In this document: piece after piece, positions 8,511-16,254 of the stretch | Numbering within the stretch: position 1 is the first letter of the stretch | Layout of the letters: the number at the start of each line of letters is the position of its first letter | From: Candidatus Cloacimonadota bacterium | GTDB lineage: Bacteria > Cloacimonadota > Cloacimonadia > Cloacimonadales > Cloacimonadaceae | Length of the DNA stretch: 33,292 bases | Reading direction: 5' to 3' | NCBI GenBank assembly: GCA_022711455.1 | Contig: JAKLEY010000005.1 | Location: 1 to 33,292 of the forward strand | Made by a program: the position numbers and the translations under genes | The notes under the pieces: generated by a model | What the model saw: only the letters and a program-made list of their open reading frames with translations | Database searches by the model: none | Told to the model about the DNA's origin: nothing

Positions 8511-9548
8511 TCAGAGCCCGGTCTCATACACTGCCAGATAGCGCCAGGGTTCCGGAATAATGCCGTAAACCCTCTGGTAGTAACGCTTGGTCATGATAAT
8601 ACTGGCGCGGTTCTGCTCAAAGATGAAACCGCCTTCCCCCCAAACGCAGCCGAGAGCCTCAACCTGAACCAGCATCTCCAGAAAGAGCGCGAGGGTCACC
8701 AAACCCCTGTGTTCCGGTAAAACCGCGATCTCAGCATAACGATAGCTGTGATAGTGGTCTTTGCTCCCCTCGTTAAGATCCGGCATCCAATAGAGATAGC
8801 CCACTGCTTTGCCCTCGACTTCCGCAAAGAGCAGGTTTCTCGGTTGAAACTGCTCGCCCATGCTCTCGAAAAGCTCCAGATCGTCTTCCGCTCTGCGCCG
8901 GGACCAGTAAGGATGATCGGTGAAACAGGCATTGTTGAGCTCCGTGTAGAGCGCGATCTCTTCGGCAAATCTACCTTGGTCCAGAATGCGTACGCTGATC
9001 CCCTCCAGATCTGTCTGTTCACGGGTCTTTTTACCCCAGGCATAGAATTCCGGCATATGGAATCTGTAGGTGAGCATCCGCTTCTCGCTCAAGCCTTTAA
9101 AGTAGCTTGGATAATAGGGCGGACTGTGGGGCAGGCCAAAAGGAGGAACTTCCTCAAAGGGCTGGAGCAGAAAGCCCGCGCCGTAGTTCAGATGTCCGTT
9201 TAGCCCTGCCACCAGTTTGCGGCAATCCGGAAAGAGCTTGCGCGCGGTGGAAATGATGAGCTCACAAACACCCTGCAGACCAGGCAGAGCCTCGAACCAG
9301 GCTATCTGGATGTGATCCGGCAAATTGGGATCGCGGACAAAGGCAAAGCGTCCCGACACTTTGGCACCCTCAAGGATCAGATAGGGCAGCACGGAAGCGT
9401 GACTGCAAAAGGCAGAGCTGCCTTCCACCATGGCCCGCAGCAAGGGGTCCTCTGTTTTGGGATGCTGGGGATAGGGGGTGTAGACCTCGGTTTCAAGCTC
9501 AAAGAATTGTTCCCGATCGCTTGAATTAAGAACTGGTTTCAGCTCCAC
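8511..9548 (-). CDS. GNAT-family acyltransferase-like protein, copy 2
   Basis: 345 residues with a GTG start; GAGGG lies 6 bases upstream and no other start exists before residue 39. It overlaps the end of its paralogue by 10 bases. The N-terminal part has 'LVAGLNGHLNYGAGFLLQPF' and 'PPFGLPHSPPYYPSYFKGL', a segment typical of an uncharacterised ~370-residue GNAT family (core G-x-N-x-x-x-N-x-x-x-G-x-L...P-Y/H-x-P-x-Y-Y). The C-terminal part holds a GNAT core: 'LLFAEVEGKAVGYLYWMPDL' then 'YAEIAVLPEHRGLVTLALFLEML', equivalent to the acetyl-CoA pyrophosphate loop, and 'EGGFIFEQNRASIIMTKRYY'. The loop (EHRGLVTL) is not the standard R/Q-x-x-G-x-G/A, so the donor may differ or activity may be weak. 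Cytoplasmic. Confidence 0.82.
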   Translation of the reverse strand: MELKPVLNSSDREQFFELETEVYTPYPQHPKTEDPLLRAMVEGSSAFCSHASVLPYLILEGAKVSGRFAFVRDPNLPDHIQIAWFEALPGLQGVCELIISTARKLFPDCRKLVAGLNGHLNYGAGFLLQPFEEVPPFGLPHSPPYYPSYFKGLSEKRMLTYRFHMPEFYAWGKKTREQTDLEGISVRILDQGRFAEEIALYTELNNACFTDHPYWSRRRAEDDLELFESMGEQFQPRNLLFAEVEGKAVGYLYWMPDLNEGSKDHYHSYRYAEIAVLPEHRGLVTLALFLEMLVQVEALGCVWGEGGFIFEQNRASIIMTKRYYQRVYGIIPEPWRYLAVYETGL

Positions 9549-10633
9549 AGTTTACCCTCGAAGATACCATAGTGGCGATAGGGCTGCATTTTGGCTCCGG
9601 TTGCCCTTTCGATCAGCCTTTGGGTCATGTTTTGGCTGGGCAGATTGGCCTCGAAGATAAAGCCGCCTTCTCCAGTTTGATATCCGGCTTTGTGCACCAA
9701 TTCGGCCCCTTGGCAGATCAGAGCGGAGAGGACGTGACTGTTCCGGAATTGCGGCAGCACAGCGATCTGGGTGAAGCGATAGCTTGTGATCGGGTCACGG
9801 AGCTTATGGCGCAGCAATTCCACCAGGCCCAGGGGCCGGGAACCCTTCACCAGTTCATTGAAATCGGGATACCAAAGCAGGAAACCCACCGGCTTGCCAC
9901 CGACTTCGGCAAAGAGCAGGTAATCCCCCCGCAGCAAGTGACGGAAGGGGTAGAAGAGCTCCCAGTCTTCTTCCGGACTGCGCGGAGCCCAGAACGGGTG
10001 CTCCTTGAAACTGGCGTTGTTGAGCTTGGTATAGAGCTCCAATTCCTCTTTCAATCTGCTTTTATCCAGTTTGCGGATTGTGCAGCCGCTGGCCCGGAGC
10101 ACGCTTTCCTGCCTTTGGCAGTATTGCCAAAAAGGCTGGTGAGGAAAGCGCCAGGAAGACATGCGCTGGGTTTCCAGTCCCCGGAAATAATCCGGATACC
10201 AGGGTGCGGTGTAGGGTAAGCCGAAGACCGGAGGCTCGTCGAAGCGATCCAGCAGGAAGCCCGCGCTGTAGTTCAGATGTCCGTTCAAGCCCACTAAAAA
10301 GCTGTTGGCACCAGGCTCTGCCTTGCGGGCTTCGGCTTTGATGAGTTCCAGAGGATCGTCCAGTCCTTGCACAGCCTCAAAGAAAGCTATCATCAGCTGC
10401 TCCGGCAATCTGCGATCCCGGATCAGGGCAAAGCGAGCCACAGCCTTCCTGTCCTTCAGGATCAGATAGGCTTTAACGGTGGCGTGGACCCGAAAAGCTG
10501 CAGAACCCTGAATCACAAGCCGGGCAACGCTTTCATCCGTGGCACGGTAAGAGGGATTTCCCCGGTAGACGGTTTTCGGAACTGCAAAAAAAGCATGAAG
10601 TTGTTTCGCGGTCTTGACCGGGAGGATTTTCAC
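9539..10633 (-). CDS. GNAT-family acyltransferase-like protein, copy 1
   Basis: 364 residues with a GTG start that shares a 4-base GTGA overlap with the stop of the decarboxylase-like gene; no strong ribosome site, so translation is probably coupled. It is a clear paralogue of the next gene. Shared blocks include 'GLNGHLNYSAGFLLDRFDEP', 'FGLPYTAPWYPDYF', 'LYTKLNNASFKEHPFW', 'LLFAEVGGKPVGFLLWYPD', 'QIAVLPQFRNSHVLSALI' and 'GGFIFEANLPSQNMTQR'. The acetyl-CoA loop region (PQFRNSHVL) lacks the canonical glycines. An insertion (~270-290) relative to copy 2 carries 'LGLVELLRHKLRDPITSY'. The pair may form a heterodimer or act on successive intermediates. Substrate unknown. Confidence 0.82.
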   Translation of the reverse strand: MKILPVKTAKQLHAFFAVPKTVYRGNPSYRATDESVARLVIQGSAAFRVHATVKAYLILKDRKAVARFALIRDRRLPEQLMIAFFEAVQGLDDPLELIKAEARKAEPGANSFLVGLNGHLNYSAGFLLDRFDEPPVFGLPYTAPWYPDYFRGLETQRMSSWRFPHQPFWQYCQRQESVLRASGCTIRKLDKSRLKEELELYTKLNNASFKEHPFWAPRSPEEDWELFYPFRHLLRGDYLLFAEVGGKPVGFLLWYPDFNELVKGSRPLGLVELLRHKLRDPITSYRFTQIAVLPQFRNSHVLSALICQGAELVHKAGYQTGEGGFIFEANLPSQNMTQRLIERATGAKMQPYRHYGIFEGKLWS

Positions 10634-11793
10634 GTGAAGAATTCCCTGGCCGGAGCAAAGCCCAGAAAGTGGGTGTAGGACGAGGCACAGTAGGATCCGG
10701 CATAGCCCAGGATCACGGTGTCACCGGGCTTGACAGGGGGCAGGAGGATGTCCCTGGCCAAAAAGTCACGCGAGTAGGTCGAACAGCCATAGATGGAGCT
10801 AAGTATCTTTTCCTCATTGGCTTCCGCTTCATTCTGAGCTAAGATCGCCACCGGGTGAAAAGCTTCATCGGGATAGAAAAGCGGACGGGGAAACTGGGCG
10901 CAGGAGGCGTTAACCCCGATCAGTTGGTGCTTTCCCCTCGTTTTGAGATCGACCACTTCACAGACAAAATAGCCTGCCTCCGCTCCAATGATCCTGCCCG
11001 GCTCCAGGATCAGTCTGATCTGAGCTCCCAATTTTAGAGAAAGCTGCCGCATCAGAGCCGAAACCTGAGCGCCATAGTCCTGCAGGTCAAGCTGCTGCGA
11101 GGGATCTTCGCTGAGTCCGAAACCGCCCCCGAAATCCAGCACTTGCAGGTTTGGAAACCACTCTGCCAGTTCACTCAGCTTCCGGTAGCAATCCATGAAA
11201 TAGCTGAGTTGGAGGATATTGGTGCCCACGTAACTATGCAGACCTCTGATCCGCGGATCGCCTTTGAGTTGCTGTAATTCCTCCCGCGTGAAACCCAGAC
11301 GGCTGTCCTTGCCGATGAAATATCCCCCCAGAGTCTGCTTAGGGCTCACCTGATCCCCGATATTGCATCTGAGACAGGCTCCCTGCAGGGGAAAGAGCCG
11401 GCTCCAAAGCTCCAGCTGGCCAACTGAATCCAGCACCACCAGACAGCCCGCGCCTTCTGCCTGCTTCATTTTGGCTTCATCCATGGCAGAGGCCGCAAAG
11501 ACGATCTCTTCCCCTTTGAATCCGAGGCTGAGGACCTGCTCCAGATGGGGGATGGAGTTCACGAAGACCTTGAGACCGCAGTCTTTGAGGATGCGGATGA
11601 ATTGGGGATTGGAATTGGCCATCAGGGCAAAGTGGATGGCTTTGGGTTCATAGGGAAGAGCTGTGAATTGCAGGCAATGCTCCCTGATCGCGGCACAGTC
11701 ATAGAGATAGAATGGACTGCCCTGAATCGCTTTGATCTCGCTGATCCTGGTTTTCAGGGCTTCAGGGATCTGAAGTTCAAATGTGTTGTTCAA
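10630..11793 (-). CDS. Fold-type III PLP decarboxylase homologue lacking the PLP lysine
   Basis: 387 residues from a TTG codon in a 4-base TTGA overlap with the upstream stop; AGGCAGG lies before it. The order of motifs is that of the ornithine/diaminopimelate decarboxylase family (PLP alanine-racemase-fold barrel, then beta domain). 'AIHFALMANSNPQFIRILKD' (52-71) corresponds to the Y-A-V-K-A-N-S-N block, and residue 58 is Met where the Schiff-base Lys should be. Present are 'GLHSYVGTN' (184-192), 'LDFGGGFG' (219-226), 'EPGR' (264-267) and 'YAGSY' (364-368). The C-terminal G-P-x-C-x-S-x-D catalytic segment reads G336-C-S-T-Y-S-R-D, so the catalytic Cys position is Thr. It is probably not a normal decarboxylase: either a non-catalytic partner or a repurposed enzyme. 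Fold call firm, function unknown. Confidence 0.85.
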   Translation of the reverse strand: MNNTFELQIPEALKTRISEIKAIQGSPFYLYDCAAIREHCLQFTALPYEPKAIHFALMANSNPQFIRILKDCGLKVFVNSIPHLEQVLSLGFKGEEIVFAASAMDEAKMKQAEGAGCLVVLDSVGQLELWSRLFPLQGACLRCNIGDQVSPKQTLGGYFIGKDSRLGFTREELQQLKGDPRIRGLHSYVGTNILQLSYFMDCYRKLSELAEWFPNLQVLDFGGGFGLSEDPSQQLDLQDYGAQVSALMRQLSLKLGAQIRLILEPGRIIGAEAGYFVCEVVDLKTRGKHQLIGVNASCAQFPRPLFYPDEAFHPVAILAQNEAEANEEKILSSIYGCSTYSRDFLARDILLPPVKPGDTVILGYAGSYCASSYTHFLGFAPAREFFT

Positions 11794-12491
11794 AATCTAA
11801 TGTCCTGCCTTGCGAGTTTATTCAAGAATTCGAATATTGGTTTGCTAAGCTCGGGATCCGCAATGCGTTCCGGATGCCACTGGATGCCCAGGACCATCTG
11901 CGGGGATTCATATTCGAGCGCTTCCACCATCCCGTCTTCAGCTTGGGCAACGATGCGAAGTCCCTTGCCCAGGAACCGCGGATCGACTGCCTGATGGTGG
12001 TTCGAATTCACCCTTATCCGTTCTCTGCCAAAGATCTGCGGCAGCCATCTGCCACCCAGGATCCGAACCTCGTGGCTGCGTTCCCCGAAATGGGCGTCGT
12101 ATTCCCTGATGTGCTGGATCAGCTTGCCCCCGAAATAGATATTGAGCAGCTGCATCCCCGCGCAGATGCCCAGCACCGGTTTATGCAGCTCCAGAGCAGT
12201 TTCCAGGAGGGCATAATCTCCCTCCCAGCGGCGCTGATGCGCCTCTTCAGTGAGCGGATGCGCTTCCTCTCCGTAGAGCGAGGGGGGATAGTCCATCCCG
12301 CCAATGATGATCAGGGCTCCCACCTTGTTCAGATAGGCCCGCAGACAATCCCGATCCGTCATACAAGGAATGAGGAGGGGCAGCGCGCCGTTGTTATAGA
12401 CTGCATCCACATATTTATCCCGCACGTGGAACTGGTGATAGCTCCCCAACTGCATGTAGTTCATACTGATACCGATCACGGGTCGATCCAT
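11790..12491 (-). CDS. Class-I glutamine amidotransferase-like hydrolase (peptidase C26 / PuuD family)
   Basis: 233 residues, close to the usual ~250 of gamma-glutamyl-gamma-aminobutyrate hydrolases. The nucleophile elbow is 'PVLGICAGMQLLN' with Cys110; the partner residues are His206 and Glu208 in 'LGIQWHPE'. Also present are 'GALIIIGGMDYPPSLYG' and 'VNSNHHQAVD', both typical of the family. Known members hydrolyse gamma-glutamyl amides (PuuD in putrescine breakdown); others act as synthetases or transferases. AGAGG precedes the ATG. It is the first gene of the operon, overlapping the next by 4 bases, so it probably releases glutamate or trims a gamma-glutamyl intermediate made by other operon members. 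The precise substrate is not readable, so I give no symbol. Confidence 0.88.
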   Translation of the reverse strand: MDRPVIGISMNYMQLGSYHQFHVRDKYVDAVYNNGALPLLIPCMTDRDCLRAYLNKVGALIIIGGMDYPPSLYGEEAHPLTEEAHQRRWEGDYALLETALELHKPVLGICAGMQLLNIYFGGKLIQHIREYDAHFGERSHEVRILGGRWLPQIFGRERIRVNSNHHQAVDPRFLGKGLRIVAQAEDGMVEALEYESPQMVLGIQWHPERIADPELSKPIFEFLNKLARQDIRF

Positions 12492-12518
12492 GCTAAACCT
12501 CTCAATTTCGATTTTTAC

Positions 12519-12546
12519 AGGCTATAAACTGCAGTCTATCTGTCAA
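12519..12546 (-). promoter_or_regulatory. Candidate sigma70-type promoter of the amidotransferase/GNAT/radical SAM operon
   Basis: On the minus strand a perfect TTGACA (12541-12546) is followed after 16 bases by TAGCCT, a poor -10 box; TATAGC after 14 bases is an alternative. It lies ~30 bp upstream of the first gene's ATG, the right place for an operon promoter. The -35 is convincing, the -10 is not. Confidence 0.35.
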
Positions 12547-12560
12547 GCTTTGCGTGCGAG

Positions 12561-12805
12561 GTAGAGCAGCATGCCGATGCTGCTGAGATCTGCAACTTAG
12601 TTCGGATCAGCATCCGAACCTACAGGTAGTGTCGCATGCCGATGCTGCTGAGATTGGCAACTTAGTTCGGATCAGCATCCGAACCTACAGGTAGTGTCGC
12701 ATGCCGATGCGACGACGTGTCTGTGTTTAGTTCGGATCGGAGTCCGAACCTACAGGTAGTGTCGCATGCCGATGCTGCTGAGATCTGCAACCTAGTTCGG
12801 AGCCG
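12561..12805. repeat. 65-bp composite tandem array with two hairpins per unit
   Basis: Units start at 12561, 12626, 12691 and 12756, an exact 65-bp period, with the last copy truncated. Each begins GTAG and holds hairpin A, (GCAGCAT or GTCGCAT)-GCCG-(ATGCTGC or ATGCGAC), and hairpin B, GTTCGGAT-CAGC-ATCCGAAC, ending CCTACAG. Unit 3 has matched GTCGCAT/ATGCGAC arms, whereas units 2 and 4 pair GTCGCAT with ATGCTGC only in the inner bases. It lies between two divergent transcription units (operon to the left, peptidase to the right), and no gene is present in 12492-12899. Confidence 0.9.
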
Positions 12806-12899
12806 TAGCGCTTGCCAGCGATCCCGTTGAAAACAAGGACTATTCCGAGATATGGAATGATTCTTGTATAAAACTTATGAAATAATAAAGGGAGGAGTC

Positions 12900-15185
12900 A
12901 TGCGTGTTCTGACTTTTACCAAACTTTTGAAATTCTTGGTTCCGGGCTTGATGCTCCTTGGGCTGGTCTTGCCATTGACGGCTGCTTTCGTGCAACCGCA
13001 GGAAGCACTCAGGGCTGCCCAGACCTGGTTGAGCTACAATCTGGAGACCGGCAGGAGCCTCGCTCCGGCCGAACAGATCTCGCGCTTTAGCGGTGAAACT
13101 TTTATCGCCTGTGCCTCTGAATATGACGAAGCCGCAGGTAATCTCCCCGGGATCTACCTGATAAAATATACCGATGGCAGCTATGTATTGCTCTCCGCGG
13201 ATGACAATTCCCTGCCCGTGCTGGCATATTCCACCGAACCGCGTGGAGCCACCGGCTCCTATCCTCCGGACTTTATCGCCTGGGTGGCAAACTATGAGAA
13301 ACAGGTCTCGGCTATCCTGCAAAACCGGACTGAACTGCCTCAATACCGGCAGCAATGGAGCGAACTCCTCAGCGGTGTGGTCAATACGGACAACCGGACA
13401 GACCGCTCAGTGCAGCCTTTGTTGGCTCTGACCTGGGATCAGGGTTGGCCTTACAACGAGCTTTGTCCTGCTGATGCCGCGGGTCCCGGTGGTCACGTCT
13501 ATGCCGGCTGCGTTGCCACTGCGATGGGGATGGTGATGAAATATTGGAATCATCCCACCACAGGAGTCGGGAGTAACAACTACTACGCCTATGGCTACGG
13601 CTATCAAAGCGCAAATTTCGGCGCCACTACCTACCAGTGGGATCTGATGCCAAATTCTGTGGGTTATTCAAATCTCCCGGTCGCGACCCTGCTCTATCAC
13701 TGCGGAGTCGCGGTGGATATGGGCTATGCTCCGGATGGATCAGGCGCTCAGAGCTATGACGCGGCAGCTGCCATGGTCAACAACTTCCGCTATCCCAACG
13801 CGGTGATCTATGACAAGTCGAGCTATTCGGACGCGACCTGGAACTCCATGCTGCAAGCGCAGATAGATAACGGCAGCCCCATGTATTACAGTGGTTCCGG
13901 TTCGGGTGGCGGACACGCCTTTGTGATCGATGGCTATGACACAGCGAACTACTTTCACTTCAATTTTGGTTGGAGCGGCTCTGCCAACGGCTATTTTTAC
14001 GTGAGCAATATCAATCCCGGCGGATCAGACTTCAACGACTGGCAGTCGGCGATCATGAACAGCATTCCCCAGAATTACAGCATCGCCAATACCCGGATCA
14101 AGCTGCGTTCCGATGCCGGCAGCGTCGGCAATCCCATCAATCTGACACTCAGCACCAATCCCGTTTTGGGCACCTGGAACGTCAATCACTTCCAGTTTGA
14201 ACTGCTTTACGATGCTCAGTTCATGAGTTTCAACGGGGCAAATCTCACCAATACTCTCGCCGCAGGCGGGACGGTGAACGTCACGGAAGCTGAACCGGGA
14301 CTCCTTTCCGTGGTCTGGAACAGCACCGGAAAGATCATCGGCGGAGGAGACCTGATTAATTTGTCCTTTACGCCAAATGACGCGGGTGAATTCCTCTTTG
14401 ACCTCGGCGGAATGATGTACAACAGCAGTCCGGTGACCAATGTTCAGTATCTTATGGCAACGGTGACGGCTCCGGTCGCTGAGCTCTCGGAGAGCCATAT
14501 AAGCATGCAGAATGTGATGCATCTGGGCTACAACCAGGTGGGTTCGACGGAGATCCGCACGACCTATCTCCTGCCTTCCTGGGACGTCACGCATTACCAG
14601 TTTAACCTCGGCTACGACCCTTCCAAGCTGGAGTTTGTGGGAGTCGACGCGGTCGGTACCCTGAGCGACGGCTTCAACCCGGTGGCTACTCTCGTCAGCC
14701 CTGGCACCGTGGCAGTTTCATGTGACGCGAGCCCTGAATACACGGGTTCCGGATGTTTGCTCAAAGCCAGGTTCCGGGCGATCGGTAACGGTCCGTCTCT
14801 GGTTGTCACGCAGGTGACGCCCTCGAATTTCTACTTTAATAACACTTTGATCAGCTCTGTCGGATCGGCGAACTTCATCCTCTCCGCAGCTTCGGACGCG
14901 GAAGACGTCGTTGCGGTTCAGCCCGCATTGTCTGTCTCGCCCAATCCCATACGCGACCACGCCAGGATCAGTCTCTCCACAAAGGCTGTGGCTAATACCC
15001 GGCTCAGGATCTATAACGTTCGGGGACAATTGGTTTGCGTTCTGGATTTGGATAGGGATCAGACAGAGCTTGCCTGGGATGCCAGAGACTTTTCGGGCAG
15101 AGCTCTCGCTTCAGGTATCTACTTCCTAAGCTGGGAGCAGGGCGCATTCAAGGGTGCAGTCAAGCTCCTAATCTTCAAACAGTAA
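12900..15185 (+). CDS. Secreted C10-family cysteine peptidase with cohesin-like domains and T9SS sorting domain
   Basis: 761 residues from the ATG of MRVLTFTKLL, preceded by GGGAGGAG; an in-frame ATG 12 codons earlier has no such site. Signal peptide to ~30. Residues ~30-145 resemble the Spi/streptopain propeptide ('ALRAAQTWLSYN', 'GIYLIKYTDGSYVLLSADD'). The catalytic domain (~170-390) has the C10 nucleophile in 'GCVATAMGMVMKYW' (Cys204) and the base in 'GGGHAFVIDGYD' (His339), followed by 'FNFGWSG'. Two cohesin-like beta-sandwiches follow (~393-545 and ~545-670, sharing 'LSTNPVLGTWNVNHFQFELLYD' and 'YLLPSWDVTHYQFNLGYD'-type segments). The sorting domain starts at 'LSVSPNPIRDHARISL' and ends 'KGAVKLLIFKQ'. 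Role: extracellular proteolysis, with the sandwiches giving possible protein or cell-surface binding. Confidence 0.93.
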   Translation: MRVLTFTKLLKFLVPGLMLLGLVLPLTAAFVQPQEALRAAQTWLSYNLETGRSLAPAEQISRFSGETFIACASEYDEAAGNLPGIYLIKYTDGSYVLLSADDNSLPVLAYSTEPRGATGSYPPDFIAWVANYEKQVSAILQNRTELPQYRQQWSELLSGVVNTDNRTDRSVQPLLALTWDQGWPYNELCPADAAGPGGHVYAGCVATAMGMVMKYWNHPTTGVGSNNYYAYGYGYQSANFGATTYQWDLMPNSVGYSNLPVATLLYHCGVAVDMGYAPDGSGAQSYDAAAAMVNNFRYPNAVIYDKSSYSDATWNSMLQAQIDNGSPMYYSGSGSGGGHAFVIDGYDTANYFHFNFGWSGSANGYFYVSNINPGGSDFNDWQSAIMNSIPQNYSIANTRIKLRSDAGSVGNPINLTLSTNPVLGTWNVNHFQFELLYDAQFMSFNGANLTNTLAAGGTVNVTEAEPGLLSVVWNSTGKIIGGGDLINLSFTPNDAGEFLFDLGGMMYNSSPVTNVQYLMATVTAPVAELSESHISMQNVMHLGYNQVGSTEIRTTYLLPSWDVTHYQFNLGYDPSKLEFVGVDAVGTLSDGFNPVATLVSPGTVAVSCDASPEYTGSGCLLKARFRAIGNGPSLVVTQVTPSNFYFNNTLISSVGSANFILSAASDAEDVVAVQPALSVSPNPIRDHARISLSTKAVANTRLRIYNVRGQLVCVLDLDRDQTELAWDARDFSGRALASGIYFLSWEQGAFKGAVKLLIFKQ

Positions 15186-15243
15186 GAATCGCTGGCGGGA
15201 TCTTCCAGAGGGGGGGTCTCTGCTTATCAGCTCTATATAAAAG

Positions 15244-15280
15244 GGCAGCCCCGGATACTATTCGAGGCTGCCATTTTTTG
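15244..15280 (+). terminator. Rho-independent terminator after the C10 peptidase gene
   Basis: GGCAGCC (15244-15250) and GGCTGCC (15266-15272) form a 7-bp GC-rich stem around a 15-base loop, followed by ATTTTTTGG. It lies ~60 bp after the peptidase stop and is in the correct orientation. The rest of 15186-15607 contains no gene I can support. Confidence 0.8.
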
Positions 15281-15507
15281 GTTTTTGTGATAATCCCGGT
15301 GCTGTTCCTCTTTGACAGCGTATGAAATAGTGACGCATGTCAGAATCAAGAATATAGTATACCATTCCATGGCACTGTTCCTTTACCTGGCTAAGTTTTT
15401 GTAGTCTGCCTATCGAGTTAATCAGCGTCTCAGTCGAATGTCGGGAAGTTTTACCTGCCGCACCCTGAGCGTGGATAGGTCATCCACCCTGTGCAAGCAA
15501 ATTCTGC

Positions 15508-15536
15508 TTGACAGATAGCAGATGGAAATCTAGCTT
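15508..15536 (+). promoter_or_regulatory. Weak candidate promoter of the FHA/PP2C operon
   Basis: TTGACA (15508-15513) lies 17 bases before TAGCTT (15531-15536), a weak -10. It sits ~70 bp upstream of the first gene of the signalling operon. The sequence TTGACAGATAG is the same as at the start of the divergent operon near 12.54 kb, which may reflect a shared promoter type. Confidence 0.3.
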
Positions 15537-15607
15537 GATAAGTTGTGTGGGACTGAGATTGTAACATGAAAACAGTATCGCAGCCCTGCTGTATTCAAGG
15601 AGATATT

Positions 15608-16246
15608 ATGAATTGCCCGAAATGTAAGACAGTGAACAGCGATGGAATGCTTTTTTGCCGGAAATGCGGCACGCCATTGAATCCGCAATACAAGGTCTGC
15701 CCCAACGGCCACAATTATCCCTCTGATTTGGATCTGTGCCCGCACTGCCCCACCAATCGTGCTGCGGAAGCCTACGATGACACTGATGGTCTGGATAAGA
15801 CCCGGATCGACAGCAGCGCGCCGCAAATGGCAGGTGGAGACAAGGCCGGCTGGACGATCGGCAGAGTGGAAGCCGACCGGGATAAGACCGTGATCATGAA
15901 TCCGCCCAAAACATCGGTTCCCTCCGCGACTGAGCAGCCTGCGATTCGCAAGCTTACTGGCTGGTTGGTGACCTTTGATCTGCAAGCCAGCGGGGTGGAC
16001 TTCCGGCTCTATATGGGCAGGCATCTGATCGGGCGCGGAGCCAGATGTGACATCGTTTTACAGGTTCCGGGAGTCTCAGAGGAGCATGCAGTACTCTTGA
16101 ACCGCGACGGCAAATTCATATTACAGGACAATCTCTCTGCCAACGGTACTTACGTGAACGGCGAAGCCATTGATGACAAACGAGTTCTGCGGGAAAACGA
16201 CGTGATCACCATTGCCGGGATCAAGCTCAAGCTGAAGCTGGTATAG
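15608..16246 (+). CDS. Zinc-ribbon / FHA domain protein
   Basis: 212 residues from the ATG of MNCPKCKTVN, chosen because AAGGAG lies 6 bases upstream. Two zinc-binding motifs open the protein: C3-x2-C6...C17-x2-C20, and C31-x3-H35...C44-x2-C47. A linker (~52-115) has two short threonine sites, 'DKTRI' (T65) and 'DKTVI' (T94). Residues ~118-212 are a forkhead-associated domain with 'LIGRGARCDIVLQ' (G142, R143), 'VSEEHAVL' (S157, H160) and 'SANGTYVNG' (N179), the residues that grip phosphothreonine peptides. Cytoplasmic, no membrane segment. It is first of a five-gene operon with the VWA/FHA protein and PP2C phosphatase, so it is probably a phosphorylation-responsive adaptor. Kinase not in the window. 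Confidence 0.92.
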   Translation: MNCPKCKTVNSDGMLFCRKCGTPLNPQYKVCPNGHNYPSDLDLCPHCPTNRAAEAYDDTDGLDKTRIDSSAPQMAGGDKAGWTIGRVEADRDKTVIMNPPKTSVPSATEQPAIRKLTGWLVTFDLQASGVDFRLYMGRHLIGRGARCDIVLQVPGVSEEHAVLLNRDGKFILQDNLSANGTYVNGEAIDDKRVLRENDVITIAGIKLKLKLV

Positions 16247-16254
16247 GGGAGAAA

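Noticed and set aside
9572-10219. Long open frame antisense to the first GNAT gene
   Set aside because: It lies wholly inside a gene with clear homology motifs, has no ribosome binding site, and its protein is low-complexity in the way of codon-shadow frames.
11781-12527. 248-residue open frame antisense to the C26 hydrolase
   Set aside because: The opposite strand encodes the catalytic Cys, His and Glu motifs in order, while this frame matches no family and has no start signal.
14025-14594. Antisense frame within the C10 peptidase gene
   Set aside because: Sense strand encodes a well-formed cohesin-like domain; no start site is present.
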